From an uncultured Eubacteriales bacterium (GTDB taxonomy: Bacteria > Bacillota > Clostridia > Oscillospirales > CAG-272), in assembly GCA_900555785.1 (NCBI GenBank), contig USMO01000072.1, positions 1 to 7,801 on the forward strand: 7,801 nt of DNA, written 5' to 3'. Shown in pieces: positions 1 to 4,984 of the stretch. The translations under genes were made by a program, and so were the position numbers. The notes under the pieces are model-generated. The model was not told where the DNA came from and searched no databases. It saw only the letters and a program-made list of their open reading frames with translations. How positions within the stretch are numbered: position 1 is the stretch's first letter; every line of letters begins with the position of its first letter.

Positions 1-316
1 TGACATACCGAATGGGCATCTTGACCGGCTCGTACTGCTTGGATTTCATGTTCAGATCGGTCCAATACTCGAAATGATGCCGGTTGCGCCCCTTGTGATG
101 CATCCAGGCAGCCGAATAGCCCTTCTCTTCCCGCTCGCGCTCGTTCGGGCTGCGCGTACCCTGATAATACTTCGCTCCGGCGAAAAATTCGGTCGGAGAA
201 TATTTGGACAGGTCATGAAACAGCCCCTGCCAGCCAATCCCAGCCCGAAAGCAATGCGCAATCACCTTGTGCCGGTGCCGGGTGATCGTCCGGAAATGCC
301 GGAACGGATGTGCCAT
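1..316 (-). CDS. DUF5662-like protein, 3' part cut by window edge
   Basis: About 105 N-terminal residues are visible, and the frame is still open at the left edge. The start is the ATG at 316, preceded by GGGAG with an 8-nt spacer; a nearby ATG at 321-319 is out of frame and closes quickly. The protein begins MAHPFRHFRTITRHRHKV. It carries the block HDLSKYSPTEFF (residues 34-45), then KYYQGTRSPNEREREEKGYS, then WMHHKGRNRHHFEYWTD (71-87). From memory these blocks mark the DUF5662 family, common in clostridia and sometimes mislabelled catalase. The paired HD (34-35), HH (73-74) and HH (80-81) suggest a metal-binding hydrolase-like site, but that is inference and no reaction is known to me. There is no signal peptide or membrane segment, so it is probably cytosolic. 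It has its own consensus promoter, separate from spoIVA upstream. Confidence 0.78.
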   Translation of the reverse strand, partial: MAHPFRHFRTITRHRHKVIAHCFRAGIGWQGLFHDLSKYSPTEFFAGAKYYQGTRSPNEREREEKGYSAAWMHHKGRNRHHFEYWTDLNMKSKQYEPVKMPIRYV

Positions 317-324
317 ATGATCAT

Positions 325-329
325 CTCCC
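325..329 (-). promoter_or_regulatory. Ribosome binding site of the DUF5662-like gene, inside an inverted repeat
   Basis: On the minus strand this reads GGGAG, 8 nt before the ATG at 316. The site lies wholly within the downstream arm (325-339) of a 15-bp perfect inverted repeat, so it can be masked when the upstream arm (387-401) is in the same RNA. Confidence 0.7.
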
Positions 330-347
330 GCTGTGTTTTTCCCATTT

Positions 348-376
348 ATTATACACCAATCGACAGCGTTTGTCAA
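348..376 (-). promoter_or_regulatory. Sigma-A promoter of the DUF5662-like gene
   Basis: On the minus strand the -35 is TTGACA (376-371) and the -10 is TATAAT (353-348), separated by 17 bp. Both hexamers match the vegetative consensus exactly. The expected start of transcription is near 341, which gives a leader of about 25 nt. The promoter sits in the 47-bp gap between the two arms of the inverted repeat at 325-339 and 387-401. Confidence 0.88.
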
Positions 377-406
377 GGTGCGGGAGAAAACACAGCGGGA
401 GAGCGG

Positions 407-1885
407 TCAAAGCAGAATGCAGATCAGACCGTTGCTGCCCTCGTTAATAATGCGCTCCAGCGTTTCGGAGAGCTTCTTGCGCGATTCCTCTGGCATGTGC
501 GCCAGCTTGGTGTGCAGCCCCTCGTTGACCAGCTCATACAGCGACTTTCCGAACATGTTTGACCCCCAAATGCTGCGCGGGTCCTCCTCAAATTCCTTCA
601 GCAGATACTTCACCATGTCCTCGGATTGCTGCTCGGTCCCAACCATCGGGCTGATCTCGGTTTCAATGTTCGCGCGGATCATGTGAATCGACTGTGCGGC
701 GGCGCGCAGCTTGACCCCATAGCCGCCCGACTGCTTGACGATCTTCGGCTCCTCCAGCCGCAAATCTTCCACCTGCGGCATCACAATGCCGTAGCCGCCC
801 TCCTCGACCTGCTTCAGCGCCTCTGCCACACGGTCATATTGCTTTTTCGTCTCTGCCAGGGCGCGCAACTGCTCAATCAGGGCGCATTCGCCGTCAATCG
901 CCAGTCCGGTCATCTCGCTGACCACCTCGTAATACAGCCCATCCCGCATCGCAAGCGACAGCTCGGCTTTGCCGGTCCCCATGTCCAGCCGGTCAACCGT
1001 GACCCCGCCGACATACTCGTTCTCGCGCAAACCGCTGTAAGCCTCCCCAACGTCGCCCATCCGCGTCACGTTTCCGGCACAAGCCGCCAGCGTGCTGCCA
1101 AGCGACATCCGGATGCGGTGCCCGGCTGGCAGAGCGTTTGTCCATTCGGGCAGCCGGACCGTCACCTCACAAACCGGAAATTCGCCCAAAATCAGCCCCA
1201 GAATCTGCCGGATGTCCTCGGCGTCCAGCTCCAGACAGTTGACCAGCGCAACCGGAACGGCGTACTTTTCCTCAAGTTCATGCGCCAGCGCGTGCGCAGC
1301 TTCGCCCGCAGGGTCTGCCGAATTGAGCACCATCGCAAACGGTTTGCCGATCTCCTTCAGCTCGCGCACAATGCGCTCCTCTGCCTCCTGATAGGACGCA
1401 CGGGGAATCTCCCCGATGGTGCCGTCGGTCGTGACCACCATGCCGATGGTCGAATGCTCGGTAATGACCTTTTTCGTGCCCATCTCAGCCGCCTCCGCAA
1501 ACGGCATCGGCTCCTCCTGCCATGGCGTGCGGACCATGCGCGGCTGCCCGTTTTCCAGAACGCCCATCGCGTCCGGAACCAGATAGCCCACGCAGTCAAT
1601 CATCCGCACGCGCAGCTCGGCGTTTCCGTCCAGCGTAACCGGAACCGCCTCCTCCGGGATAAACTTCGGCTCGGTCGTCATCACCGTCTTGCCCGCAGCC
1701 GACTGCGGCAGTTCGTCCCGCGCGCGGTCACGGGAGTAGCCTGTGCCAATGTTCGGCAGGACCACCGCCTCCATGAACCGCTTGATGAATGTGGATTTTC
1801 CGCTGCGGACCGGACCCACCACACCGACGTAAATGTCGCCGCCTGTCCGCTCGGCAATGTCCTTGTAAATCGAATACTCCGGCAT
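407..1885 (-). CDS. spoIVA: Stage IV sporulation protein A, spore coat morphogenetic ATPase
   Basis: SpoIVA is made in the mother cell, polymerises with ATP hydrolysis around the forespore outer membrane and forms the base layer to which coat proteins attach; it is also needed for the cortex. The 492-residue length equals the Bacillus subtilis protein as I recall it. The start is the ATG at 1885, with GGGAGG 7 nt upstream; the frame stays open to 1996 but without any comparable site. A P-loop GPVRSGKST lies at residues 24-32, a threonine pair at 70-71 where the family has its sensor threonine, and a Walker-B-like RMIDCVG at 94-100. A conserved TEHSTIGMVVTTDGTIGEIPR stretch follows from 142. 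The C-terminus ends NGLICILL, close to the ICILL tail used for membrane anchoring. azlD ends 58 bp upstream, and no terminator is visible on either side. Identification is firm. Confidence 0.98.
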   Translation of the reverse strand: MPEYSIYKDIAERTGGDIYVGVVGPVRSGKSTFIKRFMEAVVLPNIGTGYSRDRARDELPQSAAGKTVMTTEPKFIPEEAVPVTLDGNAELRVRMIDCVGYLVPDAMGVLENGQPRMVRTPWQEEPMPFAEAAEMGTKKVITEHSTIGMVVTTDGTIGEIPRASYQEAEERIVRELKEIGKPFAMVLNSADPAGEAAHALAHELEEKYAVPVALVNCLELDAEDIRQILGLILGEFPVCEVTVRLPEWTNALPAGHRIRMSLGSTLAACAGNVTRMGDVGEAYSGLRENEYVGGVTVDRLDMGTGKAELSLAMRDGLYYEVVSEMTGLAIDGECALIEQLRALAETKKQYDRVAEALKQVEEGGYGIVMPQVEDLRLEEPKIVKQSGGYGVKLRAAAQSIHMIRANIETEISPMVGTEQQSEDMVKYLLKEFEEDPRSIWGSNMFGKSLYELVNEGLHTKLAHMPEESRKKLSETLERIINEGSNGLICILL

Positions 1886-1891
1886 ACAAAA

Positions 1892-1934
1892 ACCTCCCAT
1901 AACTCTTCCGATGTTGGTAAAGTATATGGGAGGT
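1892..1934. repeat. 10-bp perfect inverted repeat covering the spoIVA ribosome binding site
   Basis: The plus-strand arm ACCTCCCATA (1892-1901) is the exact reverse complement of TATGGGAGGT (1925-1934), with a 23-nt loop. In a minus-strand RNA covering both arms, the spoIVA Shine-Dalgarno GGGAGG (1898-1893) is completely paired. The upstream arm begins 10 nt after the azlD stop codon. There is no T-run after the stem that would make a convincing terminator; the TTTTTG that follows is interrupted quickly and lies within the ribosome-binding spacer. Confidence 0.8.
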
Positions 1935-1947
1935 ATTCCGAATTTAG
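1921..1947 (-). promoter_or_regulatory. Possible sigma-E promoter of spoIVA
   Basis: On the minus strand CATATACT (1928-1921) matches six of eight positions of the sigma-E -10 consensus as I recall it (CATACAAT). CTAAATT (1947-1941) resembles the -35 element, but the 12-bp spacer is shorter than usual. spoIVA is sigma-E controlled in Bacillus subtilis, which is why I looked here. If correct, transcription would begin near 1914, inside the loop of the inverted repeat. The call is weak. Confidence 0.35.
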
Positions 1948-2255
1948 AACACAAGAAACGAGACAAGATATGCAGCAAGGCTGGATGCCAGCGCAACCAC
2001 GATCAGCGACTGCCCGAAAAAGGACAGCACCAGCCCGACCGCCATACCCGCAAGCGACGTGATCAGGTTCCCCGTGGACGAAAACATCGCGGGAACCGTC
2101 ATGGCAGCCAGAACGGCATACGGGATATAATGAAAGAACCGAATGGCGAAGCGCGACCGGATCTGCCGCCGGAACAGCAGCATCGGCAGCACCCGAACCA
2201 GATACGTCGTCAGCGCCATCGCTGCCCCCAGCAGCAAATGCTCAGGCGGGATCAT
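1944..2255 (-). CDS. azlD: AzlD-type small subunit of branched-chain amino-acid exporter
   Basis: AzlD is the small membrane partner of AzlC; together they export branched-chain amino acids and, in Bacillus subtilis, the analogue 4-azaleucine. The call gives 103 residues from the ATG at 2255, with AGGAG 7 nt upstream; the ATG at 2261 sits only 1 nt from that site and is unlikely. Four hydrophobic helices are seen, at about residues 5-28, 42-58, 63-80 and 83-101. The family motif TYLVRVLPMLLF lies at 17-28, and a basic loop RRQIRSRFAIRF at 29-40. The start overlaps the azlC stop by 14 bp, which implies translational coupling and a one-to-one complex. There is no terminator before spoIVA. Confidence 0.93.
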   Translation of the reverse strand: MIPPEHLLLGAAMALTTYLVRVLPMLLFRRQIRSRFAIRFFHYIPYAVLAAMTVPAMFSSTGNLITSLAGMAVGLVLSFFGQSLIVVALASSLAAYLVSFLVF

Positions 2256-2976
2256 TGGCATGCTCCTCTCCCGCAGCCGGGCAGAACGCCGAAACCAGCA
2301 GCGCCGCCGGGACCGCACACAGAATCATGGCAAAGCCCTCGGAGATCCGGGAGAGCACCGGAATGTAGGTCATGGCGCATCGTAGCGCCGCCGCAACGGC
2401 AACCGTGAGAAAAATCCCGCGCTCCCGCCGCATGGGCGGCACGATGATTGCGAGAAACATCGCATAAATGGTGATACCGAGCGCCGCCTCCAGCCGCGCG
2501 GGCAGCACCGAGCCGACCAGCGCGCCGAGCAGCGTTCCTGCAGTCCAGCCGATATAAGGCGCCGTCAGAATCCCGTATAGGTACGCCGGACCGACCGAAT
2601 CGGGCTTGGTAATCGCCACGGCGTAAATCTCGTCGGTCAGGGAAAAGCAAAGAATCATCCGCTGCCACCATGGCTTTGCGCGGTCATCCAGCCGCTGCGT
2701 CAGCGAGATGCCCATCAGCGCATAGCGCAGATTGATCACCAGCTGCGTCAGGATCATTTCGATCACCGTGCCACCTGCGGCAATGAGCGCCACACCGGCA
2801 ACCTGCCCGGCTGAGGTCAGGTTGGTCATGGAGATCAAAAGCGCCTCCAGTGCCCGCAGCCCCTGCCCAACGCTGGAGATGCCGAAGCCGAAGGAAACAG
2901 ACAAATAGCCAAGCCCAATCGGAATGCCCTCTCGCAAGCCGTTGAGATACCGATACGGAGATACAGAAGATTTCAT
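2242..2976 (-). CDS. azlC: AzlC family branched-chain amino-acid permease, large subunit
   Basis: AzlC is the main membrane subunit of the AzlCD export system for leucine, isoleucine, valine and related analogues; the exact substrate here is inferred from the family. It has 244 residues, a normal length. Family marks in order are the N-terminal GIPIGLGYLSVSFGFG (17-32), TQLVINLRYALMGISL (77-92, where the arginine stretch is typical), FSLTDEIYAV (111-120), and several later hydrophobic helices up to about 232. The short tail is hydrophilic. The start is the ATG at 2976, about 22 nt after the expected transcription start; the frame stays open to 3099 but that part would cross the promoter. The ribosome binding site is poor: GCGGGTG lies a few bases before the ATG and GGTGG further out. 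This contrasts with the fully consensus promoter. No azlB-type regulator is in the window. Confidence 0.95.
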   Translation of the reverse strand: MKSSVSPYRYLNGLREGIPIGLGYLSVSFGFGISSVGQGLRALEALLISMTNLTSAGQVAGVALIAAGGTVIEMILTQLVINLRYALMGISLTQRLDDRAKPWWQRMILCFSLTDEIYAVAITKPDSVGPAYLYGILTAPYIGWTAGTLLGALVGSVLPARLEAALGITIYAMFLAIIVPPMRRERGIFLTVAVAAALRCAMTYIPVLSRISEGFAMILCAVPAALLVSAFCPAAGEEHANDPA

Positions 2977-3004
2977 ACAACACCCGCTTTCCACCAGAAT
3001 CTTT

Positions 3005-3033
3005 ATTATAGCACACCGCGCAGCGCTTGTCAA
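3005..3033 (-). promoter_or_regulatory. Sigma-A promoter of azlCD
   Basis: On the minus strand TTGACA (3033-3028), 17 bp, then TATAAT (3010-3005), with TGC just before the -10, which gives an extended -10. Every recognised element matches the consensus. The expected transcription start is near 2998, leaving a 22-nt leader to the azlC ATG. Confidence 0.9.
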
Positions 3034-3144
3034 GTAGGTACGACATCTTCCGGCAGAATGCCCGCACATTGGGGAAAATTTGCCGTCTCTTTTTGTCAAA
3101 AAAAGCTAAAATGATGAAAATGTGATTTTTTTTTGAAAAAGGGG

Positions 3145-3173
3145 TTTACAAATGGGGAAAAGTATGGTATACT
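3145..3173 (+). promoter_or_regulatory. Sigma-A promoter of the uraA-like permease
   Basis: TTTACA (3145-3150), 17 bp, then TATACT (3168-3173), with TGG before the -10 acting as an extended -10. An A/T-rich stretch with a run of nine T residues lies just upstream (about 3106-3140), in the place of an UP element. Transcription should start at about 3180-3181. It is divergent from the azlCD promoter, with roughly 110 bp between the two -35 elements. Confidence 0.85.
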
Positions 3174-3180
3174 ATCCCGC

Positions 3181-3294
3181 GGAACACAAACGGCAGATGC
3201 GTATGTGGCGGAACTGAATACCCATGCCTTACCTGTAGTCTGCCGGCGAACCATGCATCGATCGCATCCGTGTTCCCCGACAGTTTTTTCTTTT
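3181..3294 (+). promoter_or_regulatory. Structured 5' leader: candidate riboswitch or attenuator of the permease
   Basis: Two exclusive folds are visible. Fold A is a three-way junction. P1 pairs GGAACAC (3181-3187) with GTGTTCC (3270-3276), starting at the first transcribed bases. P2 pairs CGGCAGA (3191-3197) with TCTGCCG (3239-3245) and continues through an asymmetric loop into a bulged stem (3201-3208 with 3221-3227). P3 pairs GCGA (3246-3249) with TCGC (3262-3265). Fold B is a terminator using 3240-3251 and 3272-3283, followed by T6-C-T4 (3284-3294). P1 and P2 take both arms of the terminator, so fold A is an antiterminator. I see no core of the purine, THF, TPP or ykkC/PRPP classes and no clear PyrR site. 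Confidence 0.6.
3240..3294 (+). terminator. Leader intrinsic terminator (attenuator) before the permease
   Basis: CTGCCGGCGAAC (3240-3251) pairs with GTTCCCCGACAG (3272-3283) over 12 positions with two mismatches. The stem is capped by ATGC (3253-3256) with GCAT (3264-3267), and TTTTTTCTTTT follows directly (3284-3294). It ends 58 bp before the coding start, so it can only act as a conditional terminator. A small extra hairpin, CGGTC-TTCC-GACCG (3303-3316), lies further down. Confidence 0.65.
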
Positions 3295-3351
3295 GGTCTT
3301 TGCGGTCTTCCGACCGTGCGGATAAATAAAAAGATTCGGGAGGATCTACAA

Positions 3352-4731
3352 ATGAAGCTCATTTACAATGTAAATGAAAAGCCGAAGTTCTCAAAGAACC
3401 TCATCTACGCATTCCAGCAGGTGCTGGCGATTATGGCGGCGACCATTGCGGTGCCGGCAATCGTCGGAAACGGGCTGACCGCTGCGGCGGCAATGTTCGG
3501 TGCCGGCGTTGGAACCATTGTCTACCTGCTCTTCACCCGCTTCAAAAGCCCGGTATTCCTCGGCTCCTCCTTCGCTTTCATCGGTTCGATGAGCGCAGCG
3601 TTCGCGGGCGGTGTCTCGATGGCACTCGGCTACCTCGGTCTGATTTTCGGCGCAATCTTCGCAGGGCTGGTGTATGTCATTCTTGCGATCATCGTCAAAG
3701 CCGTCGGCGTTAACTGGATTTCCAAGCTGATGCCCGCAGTTGTCATCGGTCCTACGGTTGCAATCATCGGTCTGTCGCTTGCCGGCAACGCCATCACGCA
3801 GCTGACCACCAACACCTCTTCGGCTGCAAGCCCCGTCAGCTACTTCGCTGTGCTCTGCGGTCTGGTTACCCTGTTCGTTACCATGCTGGTGTCGACCTAT
3901 GGCTCCAAGCAGTTTAAGCTCATCCCCTTCATCATCGGTATCCTCTCCGGCTACGCGCTGGCGCTGGTTCTGACCCTGATCGGGACCGCTGCTGATGTGG
4001 AATCGATGAAAATTATCAGCTTCGCGCCCTTCAAGGCACTTGCAGACGGCGGCGTGAGCGTGAAGACCTTCATTGCCCTCCCCGATTTAACCTTCCTGAC
4101 CGCATTTGACGGCTTCAAGGCGCTTGGCAATAACCCCGGCTACATCGGAACCGTTGCGGTTGCTTACATCCCGGTTGCGTTCGTGGTCTTTGCGGAGCAC
4201 ATCGCCGACCACAAGAACCTTTCCTCTGTCATCGGCAAGGACCTTCTGACCGAGCCCGGTCTGTCCAACACCCTGCTGGGTGACGGCGTTGGCTCGATGG
4301 CGGGTGCCTTCTTCGGCGGTTGCCCGAACACCACCTACGGCGAGTCGGTCGGCTGCGTTGCAATCACCGGTAACGCCTCCACCAGCACCATCGGTCTGGC
4401 AGCAATCCTGTGCATCGTCATCTCCTTCTTCTCCCCCTTCGTTGCCTTCCTCTCCTCGATTCCTGCCTGCGTGATGGGCGGTGTCTGTGTGGCGCTCTAC
4501 GGCTTCATCGCAGTCTCGGGTCTGAAGATGATTCAGAAGGTCGACCTTGACCGCAACCGCAATCTGTTCGTGACCTCGGTCATCCTGATTGCCGGCATCG
4601 GCGGCATGACCCTGACCTTTGGAAAGGTGACTCTGACCTCGGTTGCCTGCGCTCTGATTCTTGGCATCGTGGCAAATATCATCCTCGCAAAGGAAAAGGC
4701 TCCGGATTCCGACGAGGACGACAAGAACTGA
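3352..4731 (+). CDS. uraA: Uracil/xanthine-type permease, NCS2 (UraA) family
   Basis: This is a nucleobase:cation symporter of the NCS2/SLC23 family in the cytoplasmic membrane; uracil is the likeliest substrate, xanthine or another nucleobase is possible. The start is the ATG at 3352 with GGGAGG 8 nt upstream, giving 459 residues. The in-frame open stretch back to 3133 crosses the promoter and is not coding. The protein has 12-14 hydrophobic segments. QQVLAIMAATIAVPAIVG (22-39) opens the core. The substrate-site blocks are VVFAEHIADHKN (278-289, Glu282 aligning with UraA Glu241) and CPNTTYGESVG (324-334, Glu331 aligning with UraA Glu290). Where E. coli UraA has the coupling His245, this protein has Asp286, with His287 next. 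The hydrophilic tail ends KEKAPDSDEDDKN. It is a single-gene unit with its own promoter, structured leader and terminator. Confidence 0.93.
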   Translation: MKLIYNVNEKPKFSKNLIYAFQQVLAIMAATIAVPAIVGNGLTAAAAMFGAGVGTIVYLLFTRFKSPVFLGSSFAFIGSMSAAFAGGVSMALGYLGLIFGAIFAGLVYVILAIIVKAVGVNWISKLMPAVVIGPTVAIIGLSLAGNAITQLTTNTSSAASPVSYFAVLCGLVTLFVTMLVSTYGSKQFKLIPFIIGILSGYALALVLTLIGTAADVESMKIISFAPFKALADGGVSVKTFIALPDLTFLTAFDGFKALGNNPGYIGTVAVAYIPVAFVVFAEHIADHKNLSSVIGKDLLTEPGLSNTLLGDGVGSMAGAFFGGCPNTTYGESVGCVAITGNASTSTIGLAAILCIVISFFSPFVAFLSSIPACVMGGVCVALYGFIAVSGLKMIQKVDLDRNRNLFVTSVILIAGIGGMTLTFGKVTLTSVACALILGIVANIILAKEKAPDSDEDDKN

Positions 4732-4762
4732 TTGGTTATAACGGAATCATGAAATAATTGAT

Positions 4763-4808
4763 ACCGCCCCACCGACAGAGAGAATCTGCCGGTGGGGCGG
4801 TGTTTTTT
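4763..4808 (+). terminator. Strong intrinsic terminator after the permease
   Basis: ACCGCCCCACCG (4763-4774) pairs perfectly with CGGTGGGGCGGT (4790-4801). The stem continues past a one-base mismatch through CAGA/TCTG to a 5-nt loop and is followed by G and TTTTTT (4803-4808). It starts 31 bp after the stop codon. Confidence 0.95.
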
Positions 4809-4820
4809 GGCTTTTGGGAT

Positions 4821-4913
4821 GGATGTTAGGGAATGACCACTGTGTCTCTCCCCTCGGAGATCCCGCCTGCTGGCACCCCTCCGGGGTAGAGGCAAAGAGG
4901 TCACTCCCTATCC
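4821..4913. repeat. Nested palindromic intergenic repeat, possibly MITE- or REP-like
   Basis: The outer arms are AGGGAATGACC (4828-4838) and GGTCACTCCCT (4899-4909), with one mismatch, extended by GGAT (4821-4824) and ATCC (4910-4913). Inside, 4843-4859 is an imperfect reverse complement of 4879-4894, and GCC-TGCT-GGC (4865-4874) forms the centre. The 93 bp could fold almost end to end on either strand. It has no coding potential. It lies between two facing terminators, a common place for dispersed palindromic elements. Only one copy is present here, so dispersal is inference. Confidence 0.6.
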
Positions 4914-4921
4914 AAGCCGGA

Positions 4922-4973
4922 CAAAAACCGCCGCGCAGCCTTGAAATGCAAAGCACCCCATATCTGCGCGGCG
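4922..4973 (-). terminator. Intrinsic terminator of the SGNH hydrolase gene
   Basis: CGCCGCGCAG (4929-4938) and CTGCGCGGCG (4964-4973) are perfect 10-bp inverted arms with a 25-nt loop. Read on the minus strand, the stem is followed by GTTTTTG (T-run at 4927-4923). It begins 12 bp past the stop codon. The T-run is short and the loop long, but position and GC content support the call. Confidence 0.75.
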
Positions 4974-4984
4974 TAACAATCGCT

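Larger units (their letters stand above)
325..401. repeat. 15-bp perfect inverted repeat flanking a promoter
   Basis: The plus-strand arm CTCCCGCTGTGTTTT (325-339) is the exact reverse complement of AAAACACAGCGGGAG (387-401). The arms bracket the promoter at 348-376. A further copy of GCGGGAG lies at 380-386, so the region has two blocks able to pair with the ribosome binding site at 325-331. No T-tract follows the stem in either direction, so it is not an intrinsic terminator. See the findings for the proposed role. Confidence 0.85.

Noticed and set aside
325..401. The 15-bp inverted repeat as an intrinsic terminator of spoIVA
   Set aside because: On the minus strand the second arm is followed by ATGATCAT rather than a T-run, and the loop is 47 nt long and contains a promoter.
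1886..1996. Longer spoIVA start
   Set aside because: The in-frame extension crosses the azlD 3' end and lacks a suitable ribosome binding site, and the 492-residue form matches the family length exactly.
626..2062. Long plus-strand open frame of 478 codons
   Set aside because: It lies antisense to spoIVA, whose motifs and length are unmistakable. The product is rich in Arg, His, Gln and Leu, shows no domain and crosses into azlD; it reflects the codon use of the real gene.
3181..3294. Purine riboswitch assignment for the uraA leader
   Set aside because: The three-way-junction shape is similar, but the conserved junction bases and kissing loops of the purine class are not visible, and the helices are arranged with a long irregular P2.
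3303..3316. CGGTC-TTCC-GACCG hairpin as a second terminator in the uraA leader
   Set aside because: The 5-bp stem is followed by GTGCGGATAAATAAAAAG with no T-run, so it cannot terminate transcription alone.
3133..3351. N-terminal extension of the permease by 73 codons
   Set aside because: The extension would be read through the -35/-10 promoter and the leader terminator. The ATG at 3352 has an ideal ribosome binding site and gives the normal family length.
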